The position numbers were made by a program, and so were the translations under genes. A stretch of DNA of 64,000 nt from NCBI GenBank assembly GCA_933207985.1, contig OW240912.1:233558628-233622627 (forward strand). The letters are read 5' to 3'. This stretch comes from Pelobates cultripes. Lineage: Eukaryota > Chordata > Amphibia > Anura > Pelobatidae. Below are positions 38,901 to 53,290 of the stretch, in pieces. Numbering within the stretch: position 1 is the first letter of the stretch; each line of letters starts with the position of its first letter. The notes beneath the pieces were generated by a model. The model was given only the letters and a program-made list of their open reading frames with translations, was not told where the DNA came from and searched no databases.

Positions 38901-41900
38901 TCGAGTTCTCCGGTGGGCGAAGATTGTTCTCCTGCTATGTCTTCTGGGTATGGGGATATTCTGCCCGATGACAGTCTAAGTTTTCGTACTTGTGTGCGCA
39001 GCATATCGCCTTTTGTGGGCTTCCTACACTGAGACTGGGGATATATCTTCCATTCCTAGGTGTAAATTCCATTACATAACTTCGCCTATCCTTGGGCCCA
39101 ATTTTACAAAGCAACAGAAGATATTTACACTGAGCTAAATGAGCAGGAAGTAACAGGACCAGTCATCAAATTGACTGGCAAGGGGGTGTAACAAGGTTAA
39201 CTTATAAAAGTGACAATTTCTATTGAAATGGGCACTTTTGGCAAAAAGATTAAAGAGGACACACTCTTCATACATTGACTACTAATCATCTTGGGGTATT
39301 TTGTTCAGGAAATGTGTGTTTAATTGCTGTATTTCTGGATTCTTTCAAACTGCTGCTAGTTTATAGGTAGGAGACATATTACAAAGAGACAAATCAGCTA
39401 GACTGAACACAACATGAATCACAAGTACATGTCAGTACAGCTGGGATCTTACCTTAATTTGCTTTATCCATCCAATAACTGTTGTTTCCATTATATGGAT
39501 TACAGCTCCGTGCTTATTAGCAAATGGTGTATTCTTCAGTAACTCCAATGATAGCATTGGAAGCACAATAGAACCCTTTGTAATCAGAAAGTCAACACAG
39601 TATTAAAGTACATTCAAGATGTTAATTATCTTCTATTAATAATATAAGTCTAAAATAAAGGACTAATAAGCATTTTAATGCTTATATTTTGGGGAAAAAC
39701 AAGAGGTCATTAGGGAAGACACAGTCATCCTAGTAATGGAAAACATACCAAGTACCTAAACCAAAAAGAGCCCAGGTATAGAGGTCCAATATGTATAAAT
39801 GAATTAACCATGCATACTAGCTGGGCTCAATCCCCCCATAGTATCTGAATAAGTGGAATTTTCAAGGTCACGAGTAAGGTCAGAACACCCAAAGAAGCCC
39901 TGATACTGGATGGAAAATATTGTAAATACTATTGAATGTATAAAGAAACAGATGTCGGCGCTCACTATAATCAATCAATAAGAATTGGCTCGGTAGATCA
40001 GCAAGGATTCCCAAACCTTGCGAAGTGCGCAAATTGTGAAAAAAAACAGGAATGATCTACCTCGCCAAAACTACCACACAGATAAAAAAAAAAATAAAGT
40101 ACCCTTATAGTGCAGGATTAGTATATAATCTTATATTAAGATACACTCACTAACAGTCAAAGATTGGCAATTACAGATCACACAGGACCGCAAAACACAA
40201 AGCAGTATATACAGATAATAGTGCAATATGTCAGGTCTATGTGAGAGTGTTTTAAGACTATATAGGTGTTAAACTCACACTTTTCTGAGCTGCTAAGAGC
40301 TTTGCAGTATAGCGCTTGGACGGTACAATCCCCTCCTTGGGATATGTGAAGACCTGCTCAGGACCTGTGCGATCTAGAATTGCCAATCTTTGACTGTTAA
40401 TGAGTGTATGTATATAGAAGATTATATGCTAATCCTGCACTATAAGGGCACTTTAAATATAATTTTTTATCTGTGTGGTTGTTTTGGTGCGGTACATCAT
40501 TCCTGTTTTTTTAACAAAATACTATTGAATGCATGAAATAGCCATCCAAAATTAACGAATGGGTTTTACAATAATTTAGTAATATCAGAAAAGACTAGGA
40601 AAAGTATCAAAACAAATAGAATATAAGCCAAGGTTGAACGTATGCGTTTAAATGATTTTGCTATCAAGGGCCTGAGTCAGCTATGATCAACATATGAAAC
40701 CAATCATGGCACTCAGATTTAATTGCAATTTGAGGATAACACACTATTATTTATATGTGATAAGTTAACCTACCTTAGCATGACCGGCTATGATCTCCAG
40801 GTTCCCAGTGAACCTATGCAAGATGTCAATGATTTTCTCTGAATTATATGGAGCCCCAGCCACACTATCATTGCACAGAAGTGGCAGGTAGACTTGGTGA
40901 AGTACCGTATCAATGTAATGTATTGGGAACTTAGCACAATCCACACATATTACATTGTTTGCTAATGGATGAAACACATTGTGCATTAATAATATTGTTT
41001 ATTCAGAAAATTGTACCATCGCTGGTATTGTTTTAGTAGACAGAAACCACAATTTGCTAACTGATTGCTAAGTAATAATATAAGAGGAAAAGAAGGGGAG
41101 TGGAAAGAGAAGGGAAAAGGAAGTAATAGGGAAGGGAAATGTAAAAGTATTTATGCTGACCCAACTAAAGCTTTTACTGCATATAGTAAATCTGTTTTGT
41201 GTAGGTTTTTTTAGCTTTCATCAAGCATCAGGCAGTTTGTCTTACCTATGTTTTCTAATGTAAGTTTGAGAGCAATTCCTAATTTTACAAAACATATGCT
41301 TTTGTTTTGAAGTGTCTCTGGAGGAGAAATGGAAGCTGTCAATGAAGTCTTTGCTTGTTTAAAATATACATACAAAGCATGGACATCTTCATTCTTTAGG
41401 AACTCAGAAATGCAAGACCTGAAACATAAAGGAAATGCTTGAGGCACAATTGAAGGCAGTGTATTAAACAAAAACTGTGTCAACTCTATTACAGGCAGTT
41501 TGTAGAGATGATTATATAAATGCACATATATTATTATTATTTGTAATGCGCCTACAAATTCCGCAAATCTGTACAATGGATGGACTGAACTAACAAAACT
41601 GATTCAGTGTATTGCAAACTTTGTTGCAGGGTGGCATCATGTGAAAAGAATTATGGAAAGATACTGCCCCTTGATTACAGGTTATCCACATCTGAAAGAT
41701 GTAGCTTCAGCTAGGATCTAGATGAAGTCCAGAAGAAGCTGCAATCTGATGGATAACTTATCCCCAAGCCACTTCAATTGTATTCCAAAAAATACTTGGT
41801 TGAGAAATTAATTAAGGGGCTCTAACAGATGAGTTCTGTGGATTAATCCAAACTAGATCCCAGGCAGTGGCATACATACCGGGGTCGCAAGGGTCGCGGC

Positions 41901-42894
41901 TGCGACTGGGCCCGGCCCACCAGGGGGGCCAGGAGCTGGCCACCTCAGGGCCCCCCTGAGGCTGGCCCTAGTATCACCTGGCAGGCAGTCTGGCAGGCGT
42001 GCGAGGGAGCACTCTCCCCTGAGTGCTCCCTCTTCAGCTCCATCGCGCACCGCGTACTGATACCGGAGCCGGAATATGACATCATATCTAAATCGTTTTA
42101 ATCATGAATATGTATATATGGAACAACTATAATCCCATATATATGGAATAAATTATATAGACATATTACACATATATTACTTAGTTAAAAAGGTTTTTTT
42201 GCTTATTAATACAGAGTTTAGCCACAAGATGCCGCCAAACGATTACTTTAAAAAAAAATTTCACAGTAAAATGAGATTGAAATTGATATAAAAAAATATA
42301 CAAAGCAATTAATAAGGTGCGTTGTGTCCTTAAGACTTAATACATTTTATGAAACAGTGCAGAATAATATTTTAAGTGCATACACATATATAAAGTGCCA
42401 GTGTGCATTAATTAATTAGTGATGTGCACTCCTTTGCCAAAGTGCTTCAAGTGAAAATAGAAAACTTACAACAATATGTTGTTAGAATTGCAGTCAGCTT
42501 TGTACCATCCGACCTAATACTCAAAGATAAAAAACACAGAAAAAACATAGTGTGATATTCATATGAAATAGTATGTGTAAAATATAAAGAAGCACTCACA
42601 AATAAAGAGCAGATGAGACTGCTCTAACTTTCAGCTCGTGTAGACCTCTAATATGGTCAATGGTGCAGTAGAGGACGCTAGCCAGGGGTAAAATTTTAAT
42701 TCTTTATTCTTTGTTCACATAACACTTTTATGTATTTATAATGTCATTCTAAATGTATTTTAGTTTAAATACACATGTAAATTAACATCAAAATACAGTT
42801 AGAACAAATTTAAACCGCTTTATAATTTTTTTAAGATTTAATTTTTTTTATTTAGTTTTGTTTTCTTTTTTTCATTTTTTGCAATTTATTTCTG

Positions 42895-42942
<48 letters not shown>

Positions 42943-45900
42943 ATATAAAAAGGCTACAGTACCTTGCACACAGGCTGCAGATTTCCTTGGCCAGGTGCAC
43001 TACCAGGGCTTCAGTATACAGATTTGCAAAAGTAGATGGCTGCACTCTTTATAAAGTGAAGTGGTACTTTAATCCATAAAAAAGTTTACACCCATTTGAT
43101 TGATGTTTCGACCCGTTCGGGTCTTCCGCAAGATCCTATATATATATTATTAATATTAAAATACACTTAGAATGATGTTAATTTTATATATATAAAATTA
43201 TAGACTTGCAAAACTAGATGACTGCACTCACGGTCTTTAAATAAAAATTTGCTTTTATTGAATCATCTTAAAAATAGGATCATGGTGAAAGTCCTTAGAG
43301 AGGACTGAAACGTTGATCCTGTTTTTAAGATGATTCAATAAAAGCTCATTTTTATTTAAAGATCGTGAGTTCAGTCATCTACTTTTGCAAGTCTATAATT
43401 TTATATATATATAAGTAAATCGATGAATGGAGCACTCAAAAAGGACTTCAATTAAGTATATTTATTGTGACAAAAATTTACGGCATAGTGCAACTTGTCC
43501 TGATCGATGTTTCGGCCCCTAGGGGTCTTCTTGAAGAAGACCCTTAGGGGCCGAAATGTCGACCAGGACAATTTTCTGAGAGGAAAATTCATGTGGGAAA
43601 TGTGTAGGCTGTAAATGTAGTGTAAATAAAACCTTAAAAGGCATAAATACATTCAAGAGTAAATATAAAACAGAGGACTTTCAAATTAATGATGTTATCA
43701 CTTGTTTTAGTAGAAATTTAATTTATGTTTTAATTTGTCCTTGCGGACTACAGTATGTAGGACGGACTACAAGACATTTGAATAAAAGGATATATTTATA
43801 ACATAAAGAAAGGCTTTGAACAACACAGCGGATGAGCCCATTTTAAAAAGTACCACAATAAAGACACAAAAGGTCTAATTTTCCTGGGTATAGAAATAGT
43901 TAAAAAATCTTGGAGAGGAGGTAATCATGCCCTAAATATTGACAAAGAAGAAATGAAATGGATGCATAGATTAGGCACTTTAGAATCCAAAGGTTTAAAT
44001 GCAGAATTTGATTTATAAAAATTTTTATGACCTGTTGTGATTTTTATCCTCTTTTCCAATCGTGTACTGTGATACCTTGTTATTTTTACTTTTTTTTAAT
44101 TTTTAAAGATTTTTTATTAAGTTTTAAATACATTCATTTTTTAAGTAAATGCAATAATATGTCTCTCTTTTATTTCCCTGGGTGAGATTTTAGGTAAAAC
44201 ATATGCACTCTTTCTTTCTTGGTTTATGATTGTGAGATTTTTAGAGAAATATTTTTAAATATACAAGATGGTGATGCATAAGAAATGTGTATTGTTTTTT
44301 ATTACTATTAGTAAGTTTTTTATTATTAGTAAGTGTTTAAAGGGACACTATAGTCACCTGAACAACTTTAGCTTAATGAAGCAGTTTTGGTGTATAGAAC
44401 ATGCCCCTGCAGCCTCACTGCTCAATCCTCTGCCATTTAGGAGTTAAATCCCTTTGTTTATGAACCCTAGTCACACCTCCCTGCATGTGGCTTGCACAGT
44501 CTTCCATAAACACTTCATGTAAAGAGAGCCCTATTTAGGCTTTCTTTATTGCAAGTTCTGTTTAATTAAGATGTTCTTATCCCCTGCTATGTTAATAGCT
44601 TGCCAAACCCTGCAAGAGCCTCCTGTATTTGATTAAAGTTCAATTTAGAGACTGAGATACAATTATTTAAGGTAAATTACATCTGTTTGAAAGTGAAACC
44701 ATTTTTTTTTTCATGTAGGCTCTGTCAATCATAGCCTGGGGAGGTGTGGCTAGGGCTGCATAAACAGAAACAAAGTGATTTAATTCCTAAATGAAAGTGA
44801 ATTGAGCAGTGAAATTGCAGGGGAATGATCTATACACTAAAACTGCTTTATTTAGCTAAAGTAATTTAGGTGACTATAGTGTCCCTTTACATTTTTAAGT
44901 AATGTCAGCCTTTTGCGATATATAGGTGATATGCCACTGTTAACATGTAAGTGTGTTAATATGTATTGGACTAATGGACCTGAGAAGAGACTTAACACAT
45001 GGACTTAATAATTTATGCAAGTAAAAGGTTTTACAAATATTTAATGATTGTGTTTGTCAAAACAAACCCACCCAGGTCGTCAGATTTTAAATACGGACTG
45101 GCAGGAGATGAGGAAGTTATCTGAGGAAGCCAACAAGGCGAAACGCGTCATCATGCACTTCCATGTCACGTCATGTTGTCACGTGCTTCGGACGCTAACC
45201 CCGCCTCCCGGAAGTGCCCGTGTGAGATCTGAAAGTTCTGCAGCCGGTAGCGAACTGAATGGTCAGAATACTATACACAGAACACACTCGAAGGAAGGAG
45301 GTGGAGTGGGGACCTTTATTTAAAGTGTTATGTGAACAAAGAATAAAGAATTACAATTTTACCCCTGGCTGGCGTCCTCTCCTGCACCATTGACCCTACT
45401 AGAGGTCTACACGCGCTGAGAGTTAGAGCAGGCTCATCTGCTCTTTATTTGTGAGTGCTTCTTTATATTTTACACTTACACTATTTCATATAAAGATCAC
45501 ACTATGTTTTTCTGTGTTTTTTTATCTTTGAGTATTAGCTCGGATGATACAAAGCTGCCTGCAATTCTAACAACATATTGTTGTAAGTTTTTTTTTTCAC
45601 TTGAAGTACTTTGGCAAAGGAGTGCACATCACTAATTTATTTATGCACACTGGCACTTTATATATGTGTATGCACTTAAAATATTATTCTGCACTATTCT
45701 ATAAAATGTGTTAAGTCTTAAAGACACATTGCACCTTATTCATTGTTTTATATTTGAATGTGTGCATTTATGGGCTATTGCACTTAAGGTGCTGCTTTTT
45801 ATACAATAGTTATTATATCTTTTTAATAATTTTAGAACAATATTGTAGCGCCACTTGACTTGATCATTTTTTGTACATAAAAAAAAGATATATATATAAA

Positions 45901-48900
45901 ATTATACTAAAAATGTTTCTCCCGAGGAGTATCTTCTCATAAGAATATTTATATTTTACAACAAAAAATCTGAATGCAGATTATCCTTCAATTTAATAGT
46001 TATATATAATTTAATAATTATAATTATTAAATATGTATCCAAACATTGGAAAAATTTATTTAACCAGCTGTACATTTTTTTATTTAATTAGCTGTACATT
46101 TTGCATCTTGGTTTTACATAGACTGTAAGCTTGTTTGAGCAGGGTCCTCTTCAACCTATCATTCCTGTAAAAAAAAATTGTAACTGTCCTATTTATAGTT
46201 ATAATATTGTAAAGCGCTACAGAATCTGTTCGCCCTATATAAATGCCAATAATAATAATAACTAGAAAAGCTACAATTTCTGGGGAAATTGTGTGAAGTG
46301 TTCTTGCCTCCACCAGTATTCTACAACTGGAGTGGGCGGAGTAACTGGGTGGAGTGGCTTGAGTAACTGTTGTATGGTTGGAGTGGCTGGAGTAACTGGG
46401 GAAAGATTGAAGTGTGGTTCACTCACTCTACAGCAAGGGCAGAGAAGAGCTTTCAAATCTTTCAAATCCCTCGAACATTCCACCAACTGCCAACTGGAAC
46501 TAATAGATTCCAAATAGGGCAGAGAAGTGCGGTTAAAAACAAACTGCTCCAAATTGCTCACTTCACTGGAGGTTGCCATCTTCAAACGGTCGTATTTTAA
46601 AAACTATAAATCCTACAGCGAAGAGCTTTATATTGTGAGAATCACAAGACCCAGACCTACATTTTGATGCATGTCTCTGAAGTATTAAAAATGAAGGCAC
46701 AGTCACAGTTTAGAAATTGCCCTTCAAGTTTGAGCTGGCTAGAGTGGAGTTTCAATGAATGTCAATGGACGGCGTGAGTTGCAAACAAATGGTCATATTG
46801 TGAAAACTATCAGGACTATGGCTTAGCCGTGGACATGTTTAGTGGCAGCAGGGATAGCTGAACGTTTTGATATAAGATTTGTATAGGTGGGCTTGAAAAT
46901 GAGGGAGTGGTGGCAGTTTAGAAATCATGTCCTGATTTTTCAGCTTTTGCCAGCTCCCACTCTAGTTTTGAACATTTTGCCATTCATTCCTATGGGACCA
47001 ATTTCGCCACAAGAACGACGATATTCCGTGAACCATTCAGCAAAACATTCCACAAAGTAATAGCACACCAATCGGGAACAATCTGCACGTTTCGGTGTAT
47101 TTCTATCTATGTAGTGTAAAAACTGTGGGAGGAGTTAGGGTGGTAAATTTGGCTATAATAAGAATAATATATATGTGAGATAACATTAAGTGGTCTTGCT
47201 ATGCAAGAACACTTAATAATAGATTCACTACAGTTTAGTATATCATTCTACTGTGGTAGATTTGTCCTTTTGTTGTCAAAATTGGATTTCATTGATATCC
47301 AGACTACTTTTTTTATGTAGTTCATAGTTACCAACCTGTATGTATGATGTTGTAGTAAAGTTTTAAGTTCATCTGATCGTGGTCTCAGGGATGATGAGAT
47401 TCGAACTTCAAGCCATTGCAGTAATTCTTCCATTCTCCTAGAATCTTTCATAAAATAAATGGAAAATTATAGTAAAATGAAAAAAGTTAAACATTAAAAT
47501 ATTAAACACTTTATTAAAGATATCAGTTGTTATTACTATAATTCTTTAATGTATTAAGTGTAAATAATTATAAATTATAATGGACATCCTGCTATGATGC
47601 TCATTCTTCCCATAGTCCATATACATCTGTTAAATATTTGGCTTTTACCCTAATGGCCTGCAGAGCAGCAGCCTGAATAACTGTCTACATATATCTTTCT
47701 CTTTAGTAAAACAGGTGTCAGGGTTGGGTACATGGAACCCAAAAATGCAGAACTTGTGCTTGCAAAAATAACTAGAAAGCTACAACTTCTGGGGAAATTG
47801 TGTGAAGTGTTCTTGCCTCCACCAGTAGTCTACAACTGCCATCTTCAAACGGTCGTATTTTAAAAACTATAAATCATACAGCGAATAACTTTATATTGTG
47901 AGAATCACAAGACCCAGGCCTACATTTTGATGCATATGTCTCTGAAGTATTAAAAATGAAGGCACAGTCGCAGTTTAGAAATTGCCCTTCAAATTTGAGC
48001 TGGCTAGAGTGGAGTTTCAATGAATGTCAATGGATGGCGTGAGTTGCAAACAAATGGTCATATTGTGAAAACTATCAGGACTATGGCTTAGCCGTGTAAA
48101 TTTTTTGGCAGCAGGGATAGCTGAACGGTTTGATATAAGATTTGTATAGGTGGGCTTGAAAATGAGGGAGTGGTGGCAGTTTAGAAATCATGTCCTGATT
48201 TTTCAGCTTTTGCCAGCTCCCACTCTAGTTTTGAACATTTTCCCATTCGTTCTTATGGGACCAATTTCGCCACAAGAACGACGATATTCCGTGAACCATT
48301 CGGCGAAACGTTCCACAAAGTAATAGCAATCCAATCGGGAACAATCCGCACGTTTCGGTATATTTCTGTCTATGTAGTGTAAAAACTGTGGGAGGAGTTA
48401 GGGTGGTAAATTTGGCTATAATAATAATAATATATATGTGAGATAACATTAAGTGGTCTTGCTATGCAAGAACACTTAATAAACAAAAGTCCAAGGCAAA
48501 CAAATCCGATAGGGCAAGGCAAAGTCAGGTAATCCAGAGGTCAAAATCCGTAGGGAGTGACTGCCTGCTAATATGTTCTAGCCTCCTGTTCTGCAGCATG
48601 GATCGATCGCACATGCCTTCCAGCATCTATGTGTGCCTGCGAGATGTGACCAGGGCTGGATTAACATAGGGGATGATGGGGCTGCAGCTCCAGGCCCAGG
48701 TCCAGGCCCATTGATTTTCTTTTCTTTTTTAACTTTTTTATTTTATTTTTTTTTACACCTCAACGATATTTTACCGGTATTTGAGGCTGCCTTGCCAGTG
48801 CCGGTATTGCAGTTACCCCAGCAATACAAATGCCGTATTTTTCTCAGTATAAAGGGAGATTACTCTACAATTCCAGCGCCGGCCAGTAGGGGTCGCTGTG

Positions 48901-51900
48901 AGTGCAGAGAGGCAGGGATAGGAAGCATATCCCTGCCTATCTTTATGCACTGATCCACGGGGGAGCAGTGCATAAAGCACAGAGAATCCAGACAGCAGCT
49001 CCCAGCCTGCAGAGACAGGCTACGGCTCAGGTAAATGAGGGATGGGCGACAAAGGGACTGAGACACTTGTAGACACTGGGACACATGGGGACACTGAGAC
49101 ACTAGAGGACACTGGGAGACATGGGTACACTGAGACACTAGAGGAAACTGGGAGACATGGGTACACTGAGACACTGTGATATATATGGATACTGAGACAC
49201 TGGGAGACCTGGAAGACTGAGACCCTGGGAGCAATCCATCTATGTAGCAGAATCGATTCGTAAGTAGTTTTTTTGGTGATTTTACAGAATTGTCTGTTAT
49301 GTCATTCCTTGTGATTTACATCATCTGATGTCACACATACATAATTAATTATGCAAATTAGTAAGGCCGGTATTTTTTTTTCAAGAAAGGTGGCTACTCT
49401 TCACACACTCTTGCTTAAGAATGGAAACGTAAGAGGGATGTATGGGAACAAGGCTTGTGTGGACTGGCTGACAATGAAATTGGTTAAGGTAATGCTGACT
49501 TTGGTCTCTCTAACACTGTGGCATGTACCCTTTCTTTTACACTCACTACATACACCTTTTGTCTGTCTCAGTCTATATACCAGGAGCTTTTGCCTGCTAG
49601 TAAGAAGGTAAGGAGACAAGTGGACATGTGAGTGCTAGGGCACAGTCCTTAGAAAGCATGGAGCAAGCACATCATTAGACGCATTTATGCCGAGCACAGG
49701 GCTCAGGGTGCTGTCTGCATAGTATGCACATAGGGGAACAGAACAAACTTCGCCTCAAAAGCACTTGGGAGCCTAAACACCCACATCACTCCATCAAAAC
49801 CTTCCCCAACCTGGTCAAAAATGATGTACAACGCACCCTCTCTCACCCTTACACTTAACCTCAGAATCTGACATGGATGTAGAGGAAGGCATTGAAGGAT
49901 GTGGCTGACGACACCAACATTACAATCAGACCTGTGGACAAAGGTGGGGCCATCGTATTATAAGACTACCAAGCCTACAGATCGGAGATCCTCAGACAAC
50001 TGGCAGATACATTAACTTACAAAAAGATCGCATTTGACCCTACAAGCAACATTATGGATAAATTACACACATTGGTCACCAGGACCTATCCACAGATTGG
50101 CTTGACGACCAGACAGCGAAGTTTCTCATAGACGTTCATCCGAAGATTCCGTTGTTATACACCTTACCGAAGGTTCACAAGGACACAGAAAACCCCCCTG
50201 GCAGACCCATTGTCTCTGCCAGAGGTGGCATCTTGGAACCTTTGGCCAAATACATAGACCATTATTGCAAAAAACCCACTGCATCTATTCCCACATGTCT
50301 CAGGGACACTCAAGATCTCCTGACACATCTTAATAATGTCATCCTCCCAGATGCGCCTATTATCTTTGCCACTGTGGATGTCAGAAATTTATATACAATC
50401 ATCCCTCATTCAGCAGGCATTGAGGCGATGCGTAACATTTTATGGACATCAGACCAGTACACAGGACCACTGATTGAGTTCCTGTTGGAGTGTTTAGAAT
50501 TTACTTTGAGCAACAATTATTTTCGATTTGAAAAATCATTCTACTTATGGCATACGGGGACAGCGATGGGTTCGGCCATAGCTCCGAATTACGCTAACTA
50601 CTACGTGTATACATACGAACAACAGTATATATTATCGAAACAACAAACTGATCTACTACTATATCTCAGATATGTGGATGACATCCTTATGCTATGGTCC
50701 GGCCCATTGTCATGGTGGACACCATGATCAACACCGGACGACTCTCCCGTCCGCTTAAGTCTCACCTACAGTACAGACAGGATACAATTTCTAGATGTAG
50801 AATTAAATCGCACACGGAATTCTATTGGATATGCTTTATATAAGAAATCCTCAGACCGAAATCCTCAGACCGCAATACTCTCTTACACGCTACCAGTTTC
50901 CATCCCATTGCCCTCAAGAAATCACTCCTAATCTCTCAATTTCTCAGAGTTCTCAGAAACAATTCAGACCCTCACAATACCGAAACTCAAATCCCAGTCA
51001 TGCAACGAGCTCTCTTGACATGAGGCTATTCTAAACCTACTTTGCAACATTCTTTGCAGAGAGCATATGAAATACACCATAAAAAAGTCCACGCCTGGAG
51101 TCAGAAACGTTGTACCTGAAGCACCTAAGATCACAATTCCGTTTCTATACCACACTGCTAGTGACAAGATCTCGACCACCATTAAAAAAAGACGGGACAT
51201 CTTATCATCAGACCACACATTACACCCTGGGTTTACTCAACCCCTTGCATCGCCTTCTATCATGATAGAAACTTCAGGGACATTCTCGTTAAAAGTGACT
51301 AACCACACCAATATAAAATTAAGAAGCCACACACCAAAAAAGGTTGCTTTAAATGTGCCAATTGTGTAACATGTGGTCACATGCTCACTGGATCCTCTTT
51401 TGCTCACCTCCACTCGGGAAAACGGTATCCTATTTAGCATTATATTACTTGCCTTATTGACCACGTAATATATATGATTTTATGCCCCTGTGGCCTTTAT
51501 TATGTGAGAAAAATGGACCTCACTCTACGGGATAGAATACGCGGCCACCGATCAGGAATCATGACTGCTTTCTGCGATGGTAGAACAGAAAAGCCGGTTG
51601 CCAAACATTTTTTAGATGCTCAACATCACCTCCCAACACTCAAATTCATGGCCATAGATCATGTCCCCCCCTTACTCAGAGGCAGTGACAGATCCAAGGC
51701 ACTTCTTCAACGTGAGACATACTGGATCAAAATATTGGACACTGTGCATCCCAAGGGACTCAATAAATATATTTCATTTAACTCTTTTCTAAACACACGC
51801 TAATTTGGACTTTGATTTACATTATTCATTTTTATTTTTTATATACGTTTATTTTATATACACTTCTATTTACTTTGTATTTTTTTTTCTTCCTTCTTTA

Positions 51901-53240
51901 TTTTTGCTTATTCTTTTTTTTATTATTATTTTTTTCTATCATGTTTTATTATTTTTATTTTGTTTTTCATTTTATTTCATTTTCACTTTTAGTATTGTTT
52001 TGGCCAATTTTTTCCTTTATTATTATTTGCATTTTACTTTTATTTTTTCTATTTTCTTATGTTTATTATGTCCCATTCATCTCTATTTTTATTTTTTGCT
52101 CTATTTCATATACTTTCATCATTCTCTATTTTTTGTTACTTGTTTAGAGTCCTTTTATGCACAGGCCATACTATCTACACCCCTCTCCTCTAGGCATTGG
52201 CGGACTACCTCCTGTATCTTCCATTCTATATAGTCTCAATATTCTACACATTAGCGGTCAAATCCTATTTTCATCTGTGTCCCAGATACCATTTTTTGGT
52301 TATAATTCAGTTGAAGACTTTGATAAATATAACTTGCTTTTCTCCCCTTCTTCATTGATTGTATAACTTATTTGATATATATTTAGTATCATGCTGTATT
52401 TATGTATATAGACCTTCACAATGCACAATTTCACTCACTCTACATTTTCATTTATTTGTTTCACATTCTCCTTGCATGTCACCATTGTCCACTGGTATTT
52501 CACATTTCAGTAGGTTGCTACACATCTTTTTCACTGTTATTCACATTACCTCTCTCTTTTTCTATATTCTCCGCTACACACTCATTCCTACATTTCTTTT
52601 TAAGTCTACTCTCTCTTCTATCTTTTTATTCACCTCCCTACACCACTCCTTCTATTCACAGCTCACACATTCCACTCTCCATGCTTCATCCACACATCGA
52701 CACTCCATTTCTCTGGTCTTACACATTGCATAAGCTTTACTTTCTTATCTTTTCAGCATTGCAGATCTTTTTTCTATTTAGACTTATATCCTCCGCTTGA
52801 TTTGTTTTTATAGACCCTTCACATTTTTCACATCATCATCTAGTCACTTTATTTTCATTACGCATCACTATGGTTTCTAGACGCGAGCACGATTATTTAC
52901 ATATTTCTCACGTCATCACGCACGTCTTCCACACATGTACGGTCACCTCTTCCGGTCCACACAGCATCCTGAACACGTATCTATTGGGTACACCTGCACT
53001 AGAGTAAGTGATTATTTGTTTATGGTTTACTCTGTATATAAACTGCATTTTTCTATTTGTACACATCTTGATAAAGACCTACTGGGTCAAAACATTGATC
53101 GTTCATCCTATCACCAATACACCTTAAGAAAATCCATTGAGTGCTCTCTTCATTCATTTTCTATATCATACCCGGTGCAGCAACGTGGTTTATTGAATAC
53201 CAACCAGATTTAAGGTAGAGTGCCAGATTATTGCTTTTTT

Positions 53241-53290
<50 letters not shown>

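Larger units (their letters stand above)
42330..45730 (+). mobile_element. Decayed Penelope-like element with inverted terminal arms
   Basis: The segment 42330-42735 is the reverse complement, with scattered changes, of 45315-45730 (e.g. GAGGACGCTAGCCAGGGG against CCCCTGGCTGGCGTCCTC). Between them lies a GIY-YIG endonuclease remnant. A hammerhead-type core sits upstream of the right arm. Inverted terminal copies, the GIY-YIG domain and ribozyme motifs together are diagnostic of Penelope-like retroelements. The RT is gone and other repeats have inserted (43203-43395, 43440-43565, 44341-44888). Confidence 0.8.
49740..53205 (+). mobile_element. Penelope-like element with RT and GIY-YIG domains, inactive
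   Basis: Ordered remnants: [14 protein letters not shown] (about 49918-49960), an open RT segment, a connecting region, a GIY-YIG domain ending in [11 protein letters not shown], a T-rich stretch (51800-52150) and a 3' region with a hammerhead-like motif at 53067-53100. Stops and frameshifts divide the ORF. It is more complete than the copy at 42.3-45.7 kb. Confidence 0.85.

Noticed and set aside
51805..52233. 142-codon hydrophobic Phe/Tyr/Leu-rich ORF
   Set aside because: T-rich low-complexity stretch after the Penelope GIY-YIG stop codon; no membrane protein family resemblance.
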